The position numbers and the translations under genes are program-made. This document shows positions 26,673 through 36,610 of a stretch of DNA of 64,000 nt, piece after piece. Position 1 is the stretch's first letter. Each line of letters begins with the position of its first letter. Source of the stretch: Gloeocapsopsis dulcis (GTDB lineage Bacteria > Cyanobacteriota > Cyanobacteriia > Cyanobacteriales > Chroococcidiopsidaceae); contig NZ_CP119968.1 in NCBI RefSeq assembly GCF_032163395.1, forward strand, positions 2,568,001 to 2,632,000, given 5' to 3'. A model generated the notes under the pieces. The model was not told the origin of the DNA. It did not search any database and saw only the letters and a program-made list of their open reading frames with translations.

Positions 26673-28934
26673 ATGAGCAGGTTAAATAGCATCAGGGCGA
26701 TCGCTTTTGCCCAACTTCGTCTGCTAAATCAAACACTGGAAAGTATTTTGCAGTTTTGGAGGGCAAGGTTATTTAGGCGTTTTGTTTTGATTGTATTAGC
26801 TGTATTTATCCTAGCAATCTTTGCTCACTCAACTGCTGCAAGACCAATACTAGGCAGTCTAAAGCAACCAAAAGTGATTGTCATCTCAATCGATGGTGCC
26901 ATGCCGTCAACAGTTGATCGCTACTTATCTACAGGCGTACTTAAACCAGATCAAGGTATAGGACGACTAAAACGACTAGGAGTTTCCGCTCTACAGAATA
27001 TCACAGTCACTCCATCACTGACGGCTCCAGCTCACATTGCCATAGGCACAGGTTCTACATCTGTCAACAACAACATCAACGCCAATAGTTTCCACTTAGT
27101 AGTCAGCCCATTTACACAAAATATTAGTGGCTTTGCTGCCCCAATTGGGGGTTACTCAGTGGGTAGAGACGGCTCAATTAATAATCATGCTCAAACGGCT
27201 GAGTCACTATGGGTTGCGTTGCGAAATCAAGGTAAAAAAGTCGTTGCAGCAACTTTTCCTGGTGCAGATGGAGTAGATATTACTATACCTGGCATTGACG
27301 ACAGCCCAATTCTGCAACCAGCTAGCGATCGCACAGTAGACTATACAGTACCATACGGTACATTTGGCGGCGTGGGAGCTAGAGGCTTCAGCTTAACAGC
27401 AACAGATTTTAATTCAGCCCCTAGTAGCACAATTGAACAACTGGTAGCTGCCGCGAGAGTATCATATAGCCCCATTCTGCAAAAATCGACTCCACTCGAT
27501 AGTTTTACCGTTGGGGGAGTTGACTACAATATTCAAGTTGCAGCACTTGATACTACTGATGATAGGAAAGTCAACTACGATACTTTAGTCTTTTTTGACC
27601 AAGACCAAGGCATTCAACCTGGACCTTTTAACTTACCCTCTAGTGGACCTGCTTACGTCCGCGCCAGCGATCGCACTTCTCGCCGATTTTACCTAGAAGG
27701 TAACGAGAATAAAGCGGGAACAAGTTTTTATATCACAAATCTTGCTGCTGATTTATCCCAAGTTCGGATTGCCCGCTATTCTGTCAACTATATTCCTCGT
27801 AACTCAGCAGTTTTAGCAGATGTAGATGATATCAATAACAATGTTGGGTTTTGGGTTTCTGAAGCAGACTTCCGCATTCCTCAGCAAATTAGTCCTGGAT
27901 TTACAAATTTTCCCGAAATAGAACGAGAAGCAGTTTATCAAGATCAAGTCCGCACCTTTGTAGACTATCAAACTCGTATAGCTTTGCGGGGGATCAGCCA
28001 GAACCGCGATGCAGATCTCGTACTAACTTATATTCAGCAACCAGATGGCGCTTGGCATCAGTTTTTACTGACAGATCCCCGTCAACCTTCTGACATTAGC
28101 GACCCAAACTCAATTGGTAACAATCAAAACCAAGAAAAGATTAAGTGCTATCAAAGCTACTTACAAAGAGCTTATCAAGCTGCTGATACTGCTGTTGAAC
28201 GGATTATTCAAGCAGTTGGTACAGATCGTTTCGGTAGACCCAGAAGTAACGTTATCTTACTTTCTGACCACGGGTTTGAAACTTTTCACACTGCAGTTAG
28301 TATCAACAATTTTCTGAGTAGCAAAGGCTTTGATAATACCAAAGTACGTGCTGTTTCCTCTGGTCCTGCGGTAAATATTTACATCAACTTACAAGGTAGA
28401 GAACCAGATGGTACTGTCACGCCACAAGAGTATGTCAATCTGCAACAGCAGATTATCCAAGCTTTAGGAGAATTAGTAGATACTAATCCAAACTACACGC
28501 ACGGTCAAGTTACACCTGTTTTTGCTCAAATTCACGGTCGTCCTGTTCCTAGCGATTTGAATGACCCTAGATTTGGTTTAGACACCAATGAGTTTATTGG
28601 TCAGGACTATGGCGATGTGTTTGCACTTCTCAATGTGGGCTACAATTTCGATGGTACTCAAATTCCGGTAGTACAACGTTTAGGAGATGCAACTGCTGAG
28701 AATCCTGTGCTGTCAGTACCAAGTTTTTATGGCGCACATGGTTATGACTCAACTTTGCCTTCTATGAGTGCAATTTTGTATGCCGCAGGACCAAATATTC
28801 GTCGGGGAACCATCCGTCAAGTACGCAATATTGATATTGCTCCTACTATCAATCGACTTTTAAGGGTGAGGTCTGCACCAACTGTCCAAGGTCAAGCGCT
28901 TAATCTGGCTAGATTGCCGATATCGAGGCGCTGA
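26673..28934 (+). CDS. Exported alkaline phosphatase-superfamily phosphodiesterase
   Basis: A 753-residue protein with an N-terminal signal anchor (RFVLIVLAVFILAIFAHS, about residues 33-50). The catalytic fold follows: VIVISIDGAMPSTVDRY supplies the first metal ligand, VTPSLTAPAHIAIGTG holds the nucleophilic Thr, QPDGAWHQF, ILLSDHGFETFH and FYGAHGYDS the remaining metal ligands. This fits the type I phosphodiesterase/nucleotide pyrophosphatase group, which is periplasmic or outer-surface. The region between the motifs contains extra beta-rich sequence. The substrate cannot be given. Confidence 0.88.
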   Translation: MSRLNSIRAIAFAQLRLLNQTLESILQFWRARLFRRFVLIVLAVFILAIFAHSTAARPILGSLKQPKVIVISIDGAMPSTVDRYLSTGVLKPDQGIGRLKRLGVSALQNITVTPSLTAPAHIAIGTGSTSVNNNINANSFHLVVSPFTQNISGFAAPIGGYSVGRDGSINNHAQTAESLWVALRNQGKKVVAATFPGADGVDITIPGIDDSPILQPASDRTVDYTVPYGTFGGVGARGFSLTATDFNSAPSSTIEQLVAAARVSYSPILQKSTPLDSFTVGGVDYNIQVAALDTTDDRKVNYDTLVFFDQDQGIQPGPFNLPSSGPAYVRASDRTSRRFYLEGNENKAGTSFYITNLAADLSQVRIARYSVNYIPRNSAVLADVDDINNNVGFWVSEADFRIPQQISPGFTNFPEIEREAVYQDQVRTFVDYQTRIALRGISQNRDADLVLTYIQQPDGAWHQFLLTDPRQPSDISDPNSIGNNQNQEKIKCYQSYLQRAYQAADTAVERIIQAVGTDRFGRPRSNVILLSDHGFETFHTAVSINNFLSSKGFDNTKVRAVSSGPAVNIYINLQGREPDGTVTPQEYVNLQQQIIQALGELVDTNPNYTHGQVTPVFAQIHGRPVPSDLNDPRFGLDTNEFIGQDYGDVFALLNVGYNFDGTQIPVVQRLGDATAENPVLSVPSFYGAHGYDSTLPSMSAILYAAGPNIRRGTIRQVRNIDIAPTINRLLRVRSAPTVQGQALNLARLPISRR

Positions 28935-29030
28935 TCTGCATTTACTAATTTATAAGGGAATTCCTGTGTAGTATAGGATTTGGCGTTTGATGTCACCGAT
29001 ATACATCAATGAGGTGGCTTAGGTAGCATT

Positions 29031-29087
29031 TGTATAGGTCTTATTGGGTTGTCACGTTTTCTATGTTCCGACAACCTAGCCTATACA
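29031..29087. repeat. Double-stem inverted repeat
   Basis: An outer stem TGTATAGG/CCTATACA (29031-29038 with 29080-29087) encloses an inner stem GGTTGTC/GACAACC (29047-29053 with 29070-29076). It lies between the phosphodiesterase and arfB genes. It could be a terminator-like RNA structure or a small mobile palindrome. Confidence 0.6.
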
Positions 29088-29134
29088 GCCTCTCCTATTT
29101 TGCAAACGCCCGTTAATTCCAATACAGATCAATT

Positions 29135-29548
29135 ATGCTACAAGTTTCTAAAACAGTTACTATTCCTGCTAGCGAAATAGAAGTGAGTGCAGTTCGTTCT
29201 CAAGGGGCGGGCGGTCAAAATGTGAATAAGGTGGCGACAGCAATTCATCTGCGTTTTGACATTAAAGCTTCCTCATTACCTGACATCTATAAAGAACGAC
29301 TATTGAAACTAAGTGACCAACGCATTACGAAAGACGGAGTGATTGTTATTAAATCACAGGAACACCGCAGCCAAGAACAAAACCGTGAGGAAGCACTGAA
29401 ACGCTTGCAAGTTTTGATTCAAAGTGCTGTCGTTGTACCCAAGAAGCGCAAGCCTACTAAACCGTCGCTTCGCTCCCAGCAAAGGCGGCTGGATAGTAAA
29501 AGCAGAAGAGCGCGGATCAAAGCAAATAGAAGTAAGGTGGTTGAATGA
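29135..29548 (+). CDS. arfB: Peptidyl-tRNA hydrolase ArfB (YaeJ)
   Basis: A 137-residue protein that frees peptides from stalled ribosomes lacking a stop codon. The GGQ motif is at residues 26-28 in SQGAGGQNVNKVATAIHLRFD. The C-terminal tail is very basic (KKRKPTKPSLRSQQRR...SRRARIKANRSK), as needed to enter the empty mRNA channel. The absence of a codon-recognition domain separates it from RF1/RF2. It is 55 bp upstream of a short-chain dehydrogenase in the same direction. Confidence 0.94.
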   Translation: MLQVSKTVTIPASEIEVSAVRSQGAGGQNVNKVATAIHLRFDIKASSLPDIYKERLLKLSDQRITKDGVIVIKSQEHRSQEQNREEALKRLQVLIQSAVVVPKKRKPTKPSLRSQQRRLDSKSRRARIKANRSKVVE

Positions 29549-29603
29549 TGTTGCTAGTGCAATCGCCTAACATAAGAAAGGGTCATCGCAGCACAAGCAT
29601 TTT

Positions 29604-30269
29604 ATGGCAACATACTTAGTGACAGGGGCAAATCGCGGTATTGGTTATGAATACTGCCGTCAACTTCAGCAGCGTGGGGATAGTGTAATTGCGGTTTGTC
29701 GAACTGCAACGGATGAGTTGAAGGCGTTGGGAGTTCGCTTAGAAGAGGGTATTGACATTACCTCTGATGCTTCAGTTGCAGATCTACACAAGCGGCTTGG
29801 AGAAACCGAAATTGATGTCTTAATTAACAATGCTGGCATTATTAAGCGCGTTACGTTAGAACATCTCGACTTTGATAGTATCCGAGAACAGTTTGAGGTC
29901 AATGCGCTTGGTGCGTTACGGATAACTCAAGTGTTGCTTCCTCACCTGAAATCAGGTGCAAAGGCTGTAATGATGACAAGCCGAATGGGTTCAATTGCAG
30001 ATAATACTTCTGGTAGTTCTTATGGCTATCGGATGTCAAAGGTAGCATTATCAATGGCAAGCAAATCACTTTCTCATGACCTCAAACCATTAGGTATTGC
30101 TGTTGTTATTTTACACCCAGGCTTAGTGCAAACTCGAATGACGAATTTTACAGCCAACGGCATTACACCGGAAGTATCAGTACAAGGATTGTTAGCTCGA
30201 ATTGATGAGCTAACGTTGGAAAATACAGGAACTTTTTGGCATAGCAACGGTGAGGTATTACCTTGGTAG
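29604..30269 (+). CDS. Short-chain dehydrogenase/reductase
   Basis: A 221-residue classical SDR. TGANRGIGYEYCRQL at the N-terminus is the cofactor-binding motif, DVLINNAGI the NNAG motif, and SSYGYRMSK the Tyr-xxx-Lys catalytic pair, with Ser in MMTSRMGS. It resembles the C-factor-like/sniffer group of small SDRs. The substrate is unknown. It probably forms a short unit with arfB, without a known functional link. Confidence 0.9.
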   Translation: MATYLVTGANRGIGYEYCRQLQQRGDSVIAVCRTATDELKALGVRLEEGIDITSDASVADLHKRLGETEIDVLINNAGIIKRVTLEHLDFDSIREQFEVNALGALRITQVLLPHLKSGAKAVMMTSRMGSIADNTSGSSYGYRMSKVALSMASKSLSHDLKPLGIAVVILHPGLVQTRMTNFTANGITPEVSVQGLLARIDELTLENTGTFWHSNGEVLPW

Positions 30270-30364
30270 AGATGTATACAATAGAAGAAAATCCTGCACC
30301 AAAATAGCTGTATAGTTCTCACTCCGACTAAATTAGAGAAGGGGCTTTAAGGAATCGCAATTTC

Positions 30365-31519
30365 ATGCTGCAATGCAGACAAATTTTACAGGGGCGTTAC
30401 CAACTTCAAGAAAAACTTAGGAATTCCCGAAGCAAGCAAACTTGGCTAGCAGTAGATTGCACGCAACCAACAACACTTGTGATTGTGAAACTACTATTTT
30501 TTAGTGACGTAACAGAATGGGAAGAATTAAAACTATTTGAACGGCAAGCACAAGTCTTAAAGGAGATAAGTCATCCCCAAATTCCCCAATATCGGGACGC
30601 ATTTTGGCTAGAAGCGCGATCGCCTGCTTATGTTTTGGTTCAAGAGTATATCCCTGGTGTATCCCTGCAGCAATGGCATCAACAACGCTTGAGTGAATCG
30701 CAAATTCGTCAAATTGCTGCACAAGTATTATACATCCTCGCATATCTCCACGAGTTGCATCCACCAGTTATCCATCGCGATATCAAACCGAGTAATTTAA
30801 TTTGGGGTGACGATGAGAAAGTGTATTTAGTTGACTTTGGTGCAGTTCAAAACTGTGATGCACTTGGTGCAACATTTACAGTCGTTGGCACTTGTGGATA
30901 TACACCATTAGAACAATTTGGTGGTAAAGCTGTTCCTGCATCTGATCTTTATGCTTTGGGTGCAACTTTAATTCATCTACTGACTGGTACTCCACCCGCA
31001 GAATTACCGCAACACAACTTACATTTTCAATTTGCTGAATTGGTAAATTGTAGCCCTGCTTTATTTAGCTGGTTGCAGAAAATCACAGAACCAGCGCCAG
31101 AAAAGCGATTCACTTCTGCACGTCAGGCTTTAGCTGCATTGGAATCGGGGATTGTGATTAACACTGCAGCTGTAGTTAATAACTCTGGCACGGGGGGTTT
31201 ATTCGATGCATCAATCAGTGTACCGGAAGAAATTCAAAATTGGAACTGGGGTGCATTTTTGCTGGCACCCTTTTGGTTAGTTTCAAATCGCGTGTGGATT
31301 GGTCTGTTGTCGTGGTTTCCGATATTTGGGTTTTGGATGGCGATCGCACTTGGTGCCAAAGGTAATGAATGGGCGTGGAAAAGTCGCCGTTGGCAAAGTA
31401 TTGAACACTTTCAGCAGCATCAAAAACGCTGGGCGATCGCAGGTATTGTTTCAGGTATTGCCGTTAACCTTGTGTTCTGGCATTTAGGTATGTTGTTTCT
31501 AGTTTCCATTTTTCTCTAA
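30365..31519 (+). CDS. Serine/threonine protein kinase with C-terminal membrane segments
   Basis: A 384-residue protein. Residues about 9-265 form a Hanks-type kinase domain: the catalytic loop VIHRDIKPSNLIW and LVDFGAVQN are present, with Lys in LVIVKLLF. The usual glycine-rich loop is degenerate (LRNSRSKQTWLAV), as seen in some cyanobacterial kinases. After about residue 290, NWNWGAFLLAPFWLVSNRVW and two further hydrophobic stretches form a membrane domain like that of DUF2628-type proteins. The stop overlaps the sfsA stop by 4 bp on the opposite strand. Confidence 0.9.
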   Translation: MLQCRQILQGRYQLQEKLRNSRSKQTWLAVDCTQPTTLVIVKLLFFSDVTEWEELKLFERQAQVLKEISHPQIPQYRDAFWLEARSPAYVLVQEYIPGVSLQQWHQQRLSESQIRQIAAQVLYILAYLHELHPPVIHRDIKPSNLIWGDDEKVYLVDFGAVQNCDALGATFTVVGTCGYTPLEQFGGKAVPASDLYALGATLIHLLTGTPPAELPQHNLHFQFAELVNCSPALFSWLQKITEPAPEKRFTSARQALAALESGIVINTAAVVNNSGTGGLFDASISVPEEIQNWNWGAFLLAPFWLVSNRVWIGLLSWFPIFGFWMAIALGAKGNEWAWKSRRWQSIEHFQQHQKRWAIAGIVSGIAVNLVFWHLGMLFLVSIFL

Positions 31520-32226
31520 ACTTTTAATTCTGCTAGCCCTAAATACTGAATACCTTCAGGAGTAATTTCAAAGCGACAGGGTAATACTTTTAGTCCAAGT
31601 GAGATCGCCGCCCGTAATAATTGACCATAGATGGGATCGGCACTATCTCCAGGGGCAAACGCGGTACAATCACCGCGATTAATAAAGTACAACATCACGG
31701 CATCATTTTCTGATAACAGTGCGGTAAGTTCGCGTAAATGTTTTTGTCCGCGTGTTGTTTCAGTATCAGGAAATAATGCTATTCTCCCGTGTACCCAAGT
31801 TGTGCTTTTAACTTCGATGTATGTCGTGCGATCGCCATCCAAAACAAAATCTACTCGACTTTTCTTATCTGCACCATAGGGAACTTCAAAGCGAATATTG
31901 TTATAACTTCCCAACTCAGGAAACAGCTTTTGTTCTAACGCCAGTTTGATAATCCGATTAGGTAAACTTGTATTGACACCTACCCAAGTTGGCTCATTAT
32001 CATTCACCAAAATCATTTCCCAGGTGTACTTGAGCGATCGCTTCGGGTTATCACTATAAGACACCTGCACAGTACTACCAGGTTGACTAATCCCCGTCAT
32101 TGGTCCTGTATTCGGGCAATGTGCTGTAACAATTTCTCCAGACTCTAACTGCACATCAGCAAAGAATCGCTTGTAGCGTTTCAGGAGAACACCAGGATAC
32201 AAAGTTGGGTAGTGGTAAAACGTCAT
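31516..32226 (-). CDS. sfsA: DNA-binding protein / nuclease SfsA
   Basis: A 236-residue SfsA family protein, first known as a sugar fermentation stimulation protein. Recognisable blocks are LLKRYKRFFADVQLESGEIV, ahCPNTGPMTGISQPG, VDFVLDGDRTTYIEVKSTTWV and FPDTETTRGQKHLRELTALL. The ExK element in YIEVKSTT is nuclease-like (PD-(D/E)XK type). The length is normal. It is convergent with the kinase gene, and the two stop codons overlap. Confidence 0.95.
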   Translation of the reverse strand: MTFYHYPTLYPGVLLKRYKRFFADVQLESGEIVTAHCPNTGPMTGISQPGSTVQVSYSDNPKRSLKYTWEMILVNDNEPTWVGVNTSLPNRIIKLALEQKLFPELGSYNNIRFEVPYGADKKSRVDFVLDGDRTTYIEVKSTTWVHGRIALFPDTETTRGQKHLRELTALLSENDAVMLYFINRGDCTAFAPGDSADPIYGQLLRAAISLGLKVLPCRFEITPEGIQYLGLAELKV

Positions 32227-32318
32227 TACTAAGCTAGAGCAATGCTATTACTTTAACAGCTAGTGACGATATAATATGACTCTTTTTCTCTGTAGTGTGG
32301 TTGATAATTCGTGTAGTT

Positions 32319-32765
32319 TTACGCGATTGCCCTATCTACTTGGGCATCAAATTTCAAAACCGCCTTTGCCTTCTCTATATCATACGGAAATGGTGGGTGG
32401 TGAGGTTTGTAATCTTTTTCGATACTTGGACGATGACGCAGCACCGCGTTAACTAATACACAAGGTTCAGAAGACAAATTTATCGCCCCATGTAATACTC
32501 CTGGGGGAATCTTGACTACTGTAGGTTTGCGATCGCTCAAAGGTATGTATTGATAACGGCGATTTACCAACACCACCAACACAAAACTACCTTTAACAAC
32601 TAATAGCTGGTCAGTTTGTGTTTTGTGCACAAAGAGATCGTCAATTATTTGTGGGGGAATTTGCACCAGCATTGTTTCATGGCTTGATTGAGGGGTATAA
32701 AACTCCGTCATACCCCCCTTTATTGCTGATAACGGACGAATCTCTACATCCCTGACCGAACTCAT
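32319..32765 (-). CDS. Cupin-fold protein related to dTDP-4-dehydrorhamnose 3,5-epimerase
   Basis: About 148 residues. The start ATG at 32765 follows AGGTG; an upstream in-frame TTG at 32786 is less likely. The sequence has a beta-barrel pattern with HKTQTDQLLVVKGSFVLVVL and VKIPPGVLHGAINLSSEPCVLVN, typical of the RmlC-like cupin fold. The C-terminus PHHPPFPYDIEKAK is also seen in these relatives. It lacks several sugar-binding motifs of true RmlC, so the enzyme activity is uncertain. Confidence 0.7.
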   Translation of the reverse strand: MSSVRDVEIRPLSAIKGGMTEFYTPQSSHETMLVQIPPQIIDDLFVHKTQTDQLLVVKGSFVLVVLVNRRYQYIPLSDRKPTVVKIPPGVLHGAINLSSEPCVLVNAVLRHRPSIEKDYKPHHPPFPYDIEKAKAVLKFDAQVDRAIA

Positions 32766-32887
32766 ATCAGCACCTATAGATTTCAAGACTTACTTATTAG
32801 TCTAAGCTACTTTTTATAAAAGATTGTTACAAGTGAACAGAAGTGGTCAAAACATGGTAAAGAAACAAAAACAGGTGTTAGCAAAAA

Positions 32888-32929
32888 GCTAATTGCTAAT
32901 TGCTAACTGCTAATTGCTAATTGCTCATC
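32888..32929. repeat. Heptamer tandem repeat (GCTAATT)
   Basis: Six 7-bp units: GCTAATT twice, GCTAACT, GCTAATT twice, then GCTCATC. The array reaches into the last codons of pgi, whose stop codon at 32917-32919 is formed by a repeat unit. Confidence 0.85.
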
Positions 32930-34503
32930 ACAGTTAAACTACTGGGATCGCCGACATTACCATTTAAAATGACGCCGCGTTTATTAGCATAAAGATGGCG
33001 CAGGATTTTGTAAATTGTCTCGATTTGGTCAGTTGCTTGGGCTTTCTCTGCAAGTTGCGCGATTGAGAGCGAACGACTTTCGTCTTCGAGAACTTGTAAA
33101 ATACGTTTTTGTAAATCCAAAACTGCTGCTGCAGCAGTTTTGCCAGCTTCAACGCCTGGTTGATGATAAGCATTGACATTAACTAGAGAACCATATAAAC
33201 CAACAGCGCGATCATAAAGGGCAATAAGTGCCCCTACTGTGCGTGGATTGACTTGCGGTATCGTTACTGTAATCGAATCGCGGTGGTTATCATACAAGGC
33301 TTGGCGTGTTCCTTGCAGAAATCCTGATAGGTAATCACCAGAGGTTGTTCCTGGTTCCAATTCAGGTGAACCATATTGACGATCTTCCAAAACTTCAATA
33401 AAGGTGGCAAAGAAATTGGGCACACCTTCGCGTAACTGCTGCACATAGGCGTGTTGATCGGTTGATCCCTTGTTGCCATAAACTGCAATTCCTTGATTGA
33501 CAACGTTGCCATCTAAGTCTTTTTCCTTACCCAGCGATTCCATCACTAACTGTTGTAAGTAACGGCTAAATAATAGTAAGCTATCTTTGTAAGGTAGGAT
33601 CACCATGTCTTTTTCACCGCGTCCGTTACCAGCATAGTACCAACTCAATGCAAGTAAAGCCGCTGGATTCTTTTTAAGATCGGGTACGCGAGTCGCATCA
33701 TCCATTTCCTTAGCTCCAGCCAGCATCGTCTGAATATCGATACCCTGTAAAGCGGCAGGTAGCAAGCCAACAGACGACATTTCCGAGGTACGTCCGCCTA
33801 CCCAGTCGAACATGGGAAAGGTTGCTAGCCATTTTTCAGATTTCGCAAGTTGGTCTAGTTTGCTATCGGGAGTTGTAATGGCGATCGCATAGTGGGAAAA
33901 GTCTAAATTCTGCCCTGCATAAACTCTTTTAACTTCGAGCATGCCATTACGGGGTTCCGGTGTCCCACCTGATTTAGAAATCACAATGACCAATGTGCTT
34001 GATAGGCGGTTACGCAAGCGTGTTAGAACGCGGTCAATTCCCGCAGGATCAGAGTTGTCGATAAAATGAATTCCCAGTGGTGGGAAATCTGGAGCGAGGG
34101 CATCAGCAACAAATTGTGGTCCTAAAGCTGAACCACCAATACCAATTGAGAGAATGTCGGTAAATCGTGGGGCTTGTGGTGGGTGAATTGCCCCACTCAG
34201 GATTTTTTTGGTAAAAGTTTCGATTTGTTCAATCGTTTGCGTAATGTCTTGTTTGATTTCTGGGGTTGGGGCAAGATCGGGATTACGCAACCAATAATGA
34301 CCTACCATGCGGTCTTCATCAGGATTAGCGATCGCGCCACCCTCTAAAGCCGCCATATCTTGAAACGCTTTTTCAAACTTGGGTTGCAATTGCGCTACAA
34401 AAGCATCATCAAAGCTTATGCGACTGACGTCTAAATAGAATCCCAAACCTTCGTGGTAATAAAGCCAGTCTTGGTAACGTTGCCACAGTGTTGCAGCGTT
34501 CAT
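32917..34503 (-). CDS. pgi: Glucose-6-phosphate isomerase
   Basis: About 528 residues from the ATG at 34503 ([20 protein letters not shown]), the usual cyanobacterial start; an in-frame start ten codons upstream is not favoured. The enzyme interconverts glucose 6-phosphate and fructose 6-phosphate. [48 protein letters not shown] and [20 protein letters not shown] are the expected blocks. The last codons run into a heptamer repeat array, so the C-terminal end may vary between strains. Confidence 0.96.
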   Translation of the reverse strand: MNAATLWQRYQDWLYYHEGLGFYLDVSRISFDDAFVAQLQPKFEKAFQDMAALEGGAIANPDEDRMVGHYWLRNPDLAPTPEIKQDITQTIEQIETFTKKILSGAIHPPQAPRFTDILSIGIGGSALGPQFVADALAPDFPPLGIHFIDNSDPAGIDRVLTRLRNRLSSTLVIVISKSGGTPEPRNGMLEVKRVYAGQNLDFSHYAIAITTPDSKLDQLAKSEKWLATFPMFDWVGGRTSEMSSVGLLPAALQGIDIQTMLAGAKEMDDATRVPDLKKNPAALLALSWYYAGNGRGEKDMVILPYKDSLLLFSRYLQQLVMESLGKEKDLDGNVVNQGIAVYGNKGSTDQHAYVQQLREGVPNFFATFIEVLEDRQYGSPELEPGTTSGDYLSGFLQGTRQALYDNHRDSITVTIPQVNPRTVGALIALYDRAVGLYGSLVNVNAYHQPGVEAGKTAAAAVLDLQKRILQVLEDESRSLSIAQLAEKAQATDQIETIYKILRHLYANKRGVILNGNVGDPSSLTVMSN

Positions 34504-34683
34504 AGAAAATCTCAACTTACTCGTTATCATCACACCAGTTTAATTTAAGTGTTCAACTACAAACGTTCAGCCCTCTACAGTGAGATTAGTGTTATGTTTG
34601 TGCCTAACTCGTAACACATTTGGCTGGCAATGCTGTAAAATGCACCATCAACAAGCAATTCGCACGGGCTGTCACTGAAATAT

Positions 34684-35841
34684 ATGTTCGAGAATTTATC
34701 AGGTTGGGTTGGTTATCTGATTTTCTTAATCATCTCGACAGCTGTTTTTGCTTTATTTAGTTTAGGCTTAAATTTGCAGTGGGGATTTACTGGGCTGATT
34801 AACTTCGGTCATGTTGCATTCATGACAGTGGGTGCTTATACAACCGTTTTGTTGACCTTGCACGGTGTTCCTCTAATTATAGCTGCACTTGCTGGGGCAG
34901 CTGCCGCCGCAGTATTAGGCTTGATTATTGGTATATCTACACTGCGCTTGCGCCAAGATTACCTCGCGATTGTCACAATTGGTGTATCTGAATTACTGCG
35001 ATTAGTTGTTAACAATCAAGATTTACCTACAGGAAGTGGTTTTACACCAGGTTCGTTTGGCGTACAAGGCTATCCTTTACCACTGACAAGTTTTGACCCG
35101 ACTTTACTGACAAGATTGGGCATGATTGGGCTGCTGACGTTGGTTGTCGGCGTGAGTTATTGGCGTTTGTGGAAGTGGGTAGGAAAGGGGCGAGGGAGTG
35201 CCTTTGTACAGAAGAAGTTGAAAGAAAAAGAATTTTCTGTTTCGCGCATCTTGTTAGGAATTTTAGCGGCGGGATTGATTTTGGTGTTGTATCTTGCGGG
35301 TGCGATCGCGCTGTATAACTACACGAGATATGCAACTGCTGGGTTGATGCTAATATCGGTTTTGATTTTAGCGTTGGTGTTTTGGCGGCTAGAAGTGTTG
35401 GTGCGATCGCCTTGGGGAAGAGTATTAAAAGCAATTCGGGAAGATGAAGATGTCGCGACAGCATTGGGAAAAAACGTATTTTGGTATAAGTTGCAAGCAT
35501 TGATGTTGGGAGGTGCGATCGCCGGAGTTTCGGGTGCATTATTAGCATGGCAATTAACAACGATTTACCCAGATAACTTTCAACCGCAGATTACCTTTGA
35601 TGCTTGGACAATGGTTATTTTGGGTGGTGCGGGAAACAATGTTGGCACCTTACTCGGTGCGGTAATTTACTGGGCGTATGATGCAATTACGCGTTTTGCT
35701 TTACCCGCAATTTTTCCCCTAGATGAAGCGCGCTTAGGTGCATTTCGGATTATGGTGATTGGTTTAATTTTGATGTTGCTGATGCTGTGGCGTCCGCAAG
35801 GGATTCTGGGTAAGAAGGAGGAACTGACGCTTGGTAAGTAA
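34684..35841 (+). CDS. livM: Branched-chain/neutral amino acid ABC permease (LivM type)
   Basis: A 385-residue membrane protein. FSLGLNLQWGFTGLINFGHVAFMTVGAYT and STLRLRQDYLAIVTIGVSELLRLV are typical of LivM-type permeases, as is the final TFDAWTMVILGGAGNNVGTLLGAVIYW. In cyanobacteria the equivalent is NatD of the N-I neutral amino acid system, but the substrate cannot be told from this gene. A charged loop (GKGRGSAFVQKKLKEKEF) sits mid-protein. It overlaps livG by 11 bp. Confidence 0.9.
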   Translation: MFENLSGWVGYLIFLIISTAVFALFSLGLNLQWGFTGLINFGHVAFMTVGAYTTVLLTLHGVPLIIAALAGAAAAAVLGLIIGISTLRLRQDYLAIVTIGVSELLRLVVNNQDLPTGSGFTPGSFGVQGYPLPLTSFDPTLLTRLGMIGLLTLVVGVSYWRLWKWVGKGRGSAFVQKKLKEKEFSVSRILLGILAAGLILVLYLAGAIALYNYTRYATAGLMLISVLILALVFWRLEVLVRSPWGRVLKAIREDEDVATALGKNVFWYKLQALMLGGAIAGVSGALLAWQLTTIYPDNFQPQITFDAWTMVILGGAGNNVGTLLGAVIYWAYDAITRFALPAIFPLDEARLGAFRIMVIGLILMLLMLWRPQGILGKKEELTLGK

Positions 35842-36610
35842 TTCTCAGATACAAACACCATTATTAGCAGCGAGTGGTTTAGTCAAAAGCTTTGGTGGTA
35901 TCAAGGCAGTTGATAATGCCGAGATTACTGTAGCACCAGGTAGTATTACAGGTTTAATTGGTCCGAATGGTGCAGGGAAAACCACATTATTTAACTTACT
36001 ATCTAACTTTATTCGCTCAGATAAAGGTCGCGTGATTTTTGATGGCGAACCGATTCAAGAATTACAATCGCACAAAATTGCTCAACAAGGAATGGTACGC
36101 ACATTTCAGGTAGCCCGAACGCTATCGCGACTCTCGGTGATGGAAAATATGCTGCTAGCGGCACAAAAACAAATTGGGGAAAACTTTTGGCAAGTACAGT
36201 TACAACCTTACCTGATTAAGAAACAAGAGCGTCAACTGCAACAACAAGCAATGTTGCTTTTAGAATCTGTTGGGTTAGCGCATATGGCATATGAGTATGC
36301 AGGGGCACTATCAGGGGGACAACGTAAGTTACTGGAAATGGCACGGGCGTTGATGACACAACCCAAGTTGATTTTACTCGATGAACCTGCGGCGGGGGTC
36401 AATCCTACGTTGATTAATCAGATCTGCGATCGCATTCAAACTTGGAACCGTGAGGGAATGACATTTCTCATTATCGAACACAATATGGATGTCATTATGT
36501 CATTGTGCGATCGCGTTTGGGTACTTGCTGAAGGTCGCAATCTTGCGGTTGGCACTCCCAGTGAAATTCAAAGTAATCCACAAGTTTTAGCTGCGTATTT
36601 AGGTCAATGA
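35831..36610 (+). CDS. livG: Amino acid ABC transporter ATP-binding protein (LivG type)
   Basis: A 259-residue ATPase with Walker A GPNGAGKTTLF, signature LSGGQRKLLEMARAL, Walker B LILLDEPAAGVNP and H-loop IIEHNMDVIMSLCDRVWVL. The apparent start is TTG at 35831, inside the livM end and preceded by AAGGAGG, a strong ribosome-binding site. Overlap with livM indicates translational coupling. The other subunits (LivH, LivF, LivK) are not in the window. The stop overlaps the start of the next, broken gene. Confidence 0.92.
   Translation: MVSNSQIQTPLLAASGLVKSFGGIKAVDNAEITVAPGSITGLIGPNGAGKTTLFNLLSNFIRSDKGRVIFDGEPIQELQSHKIAQQGMVRTFQVARTLSRLSVMENMLLAAQKQIGENFWQVQLQPYLIKKQERQLQQQAMLLLESVGLAHMAYEYAGALSGGQRKLLEMARALMTQPKLILLDEPAAGVNPTLINQICDRIQTWNREGMTFLIIEHNMDVIMSLCDRVWVLAEGRNLAVGTPSEIQSNPQVLAAYLGQ

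Noticed and set aside
35042-35560. Minus-strand ORF of 172 codons inside livM
   Set aside because: Shadow of the permease; composition is unlike real proteins of this genome.
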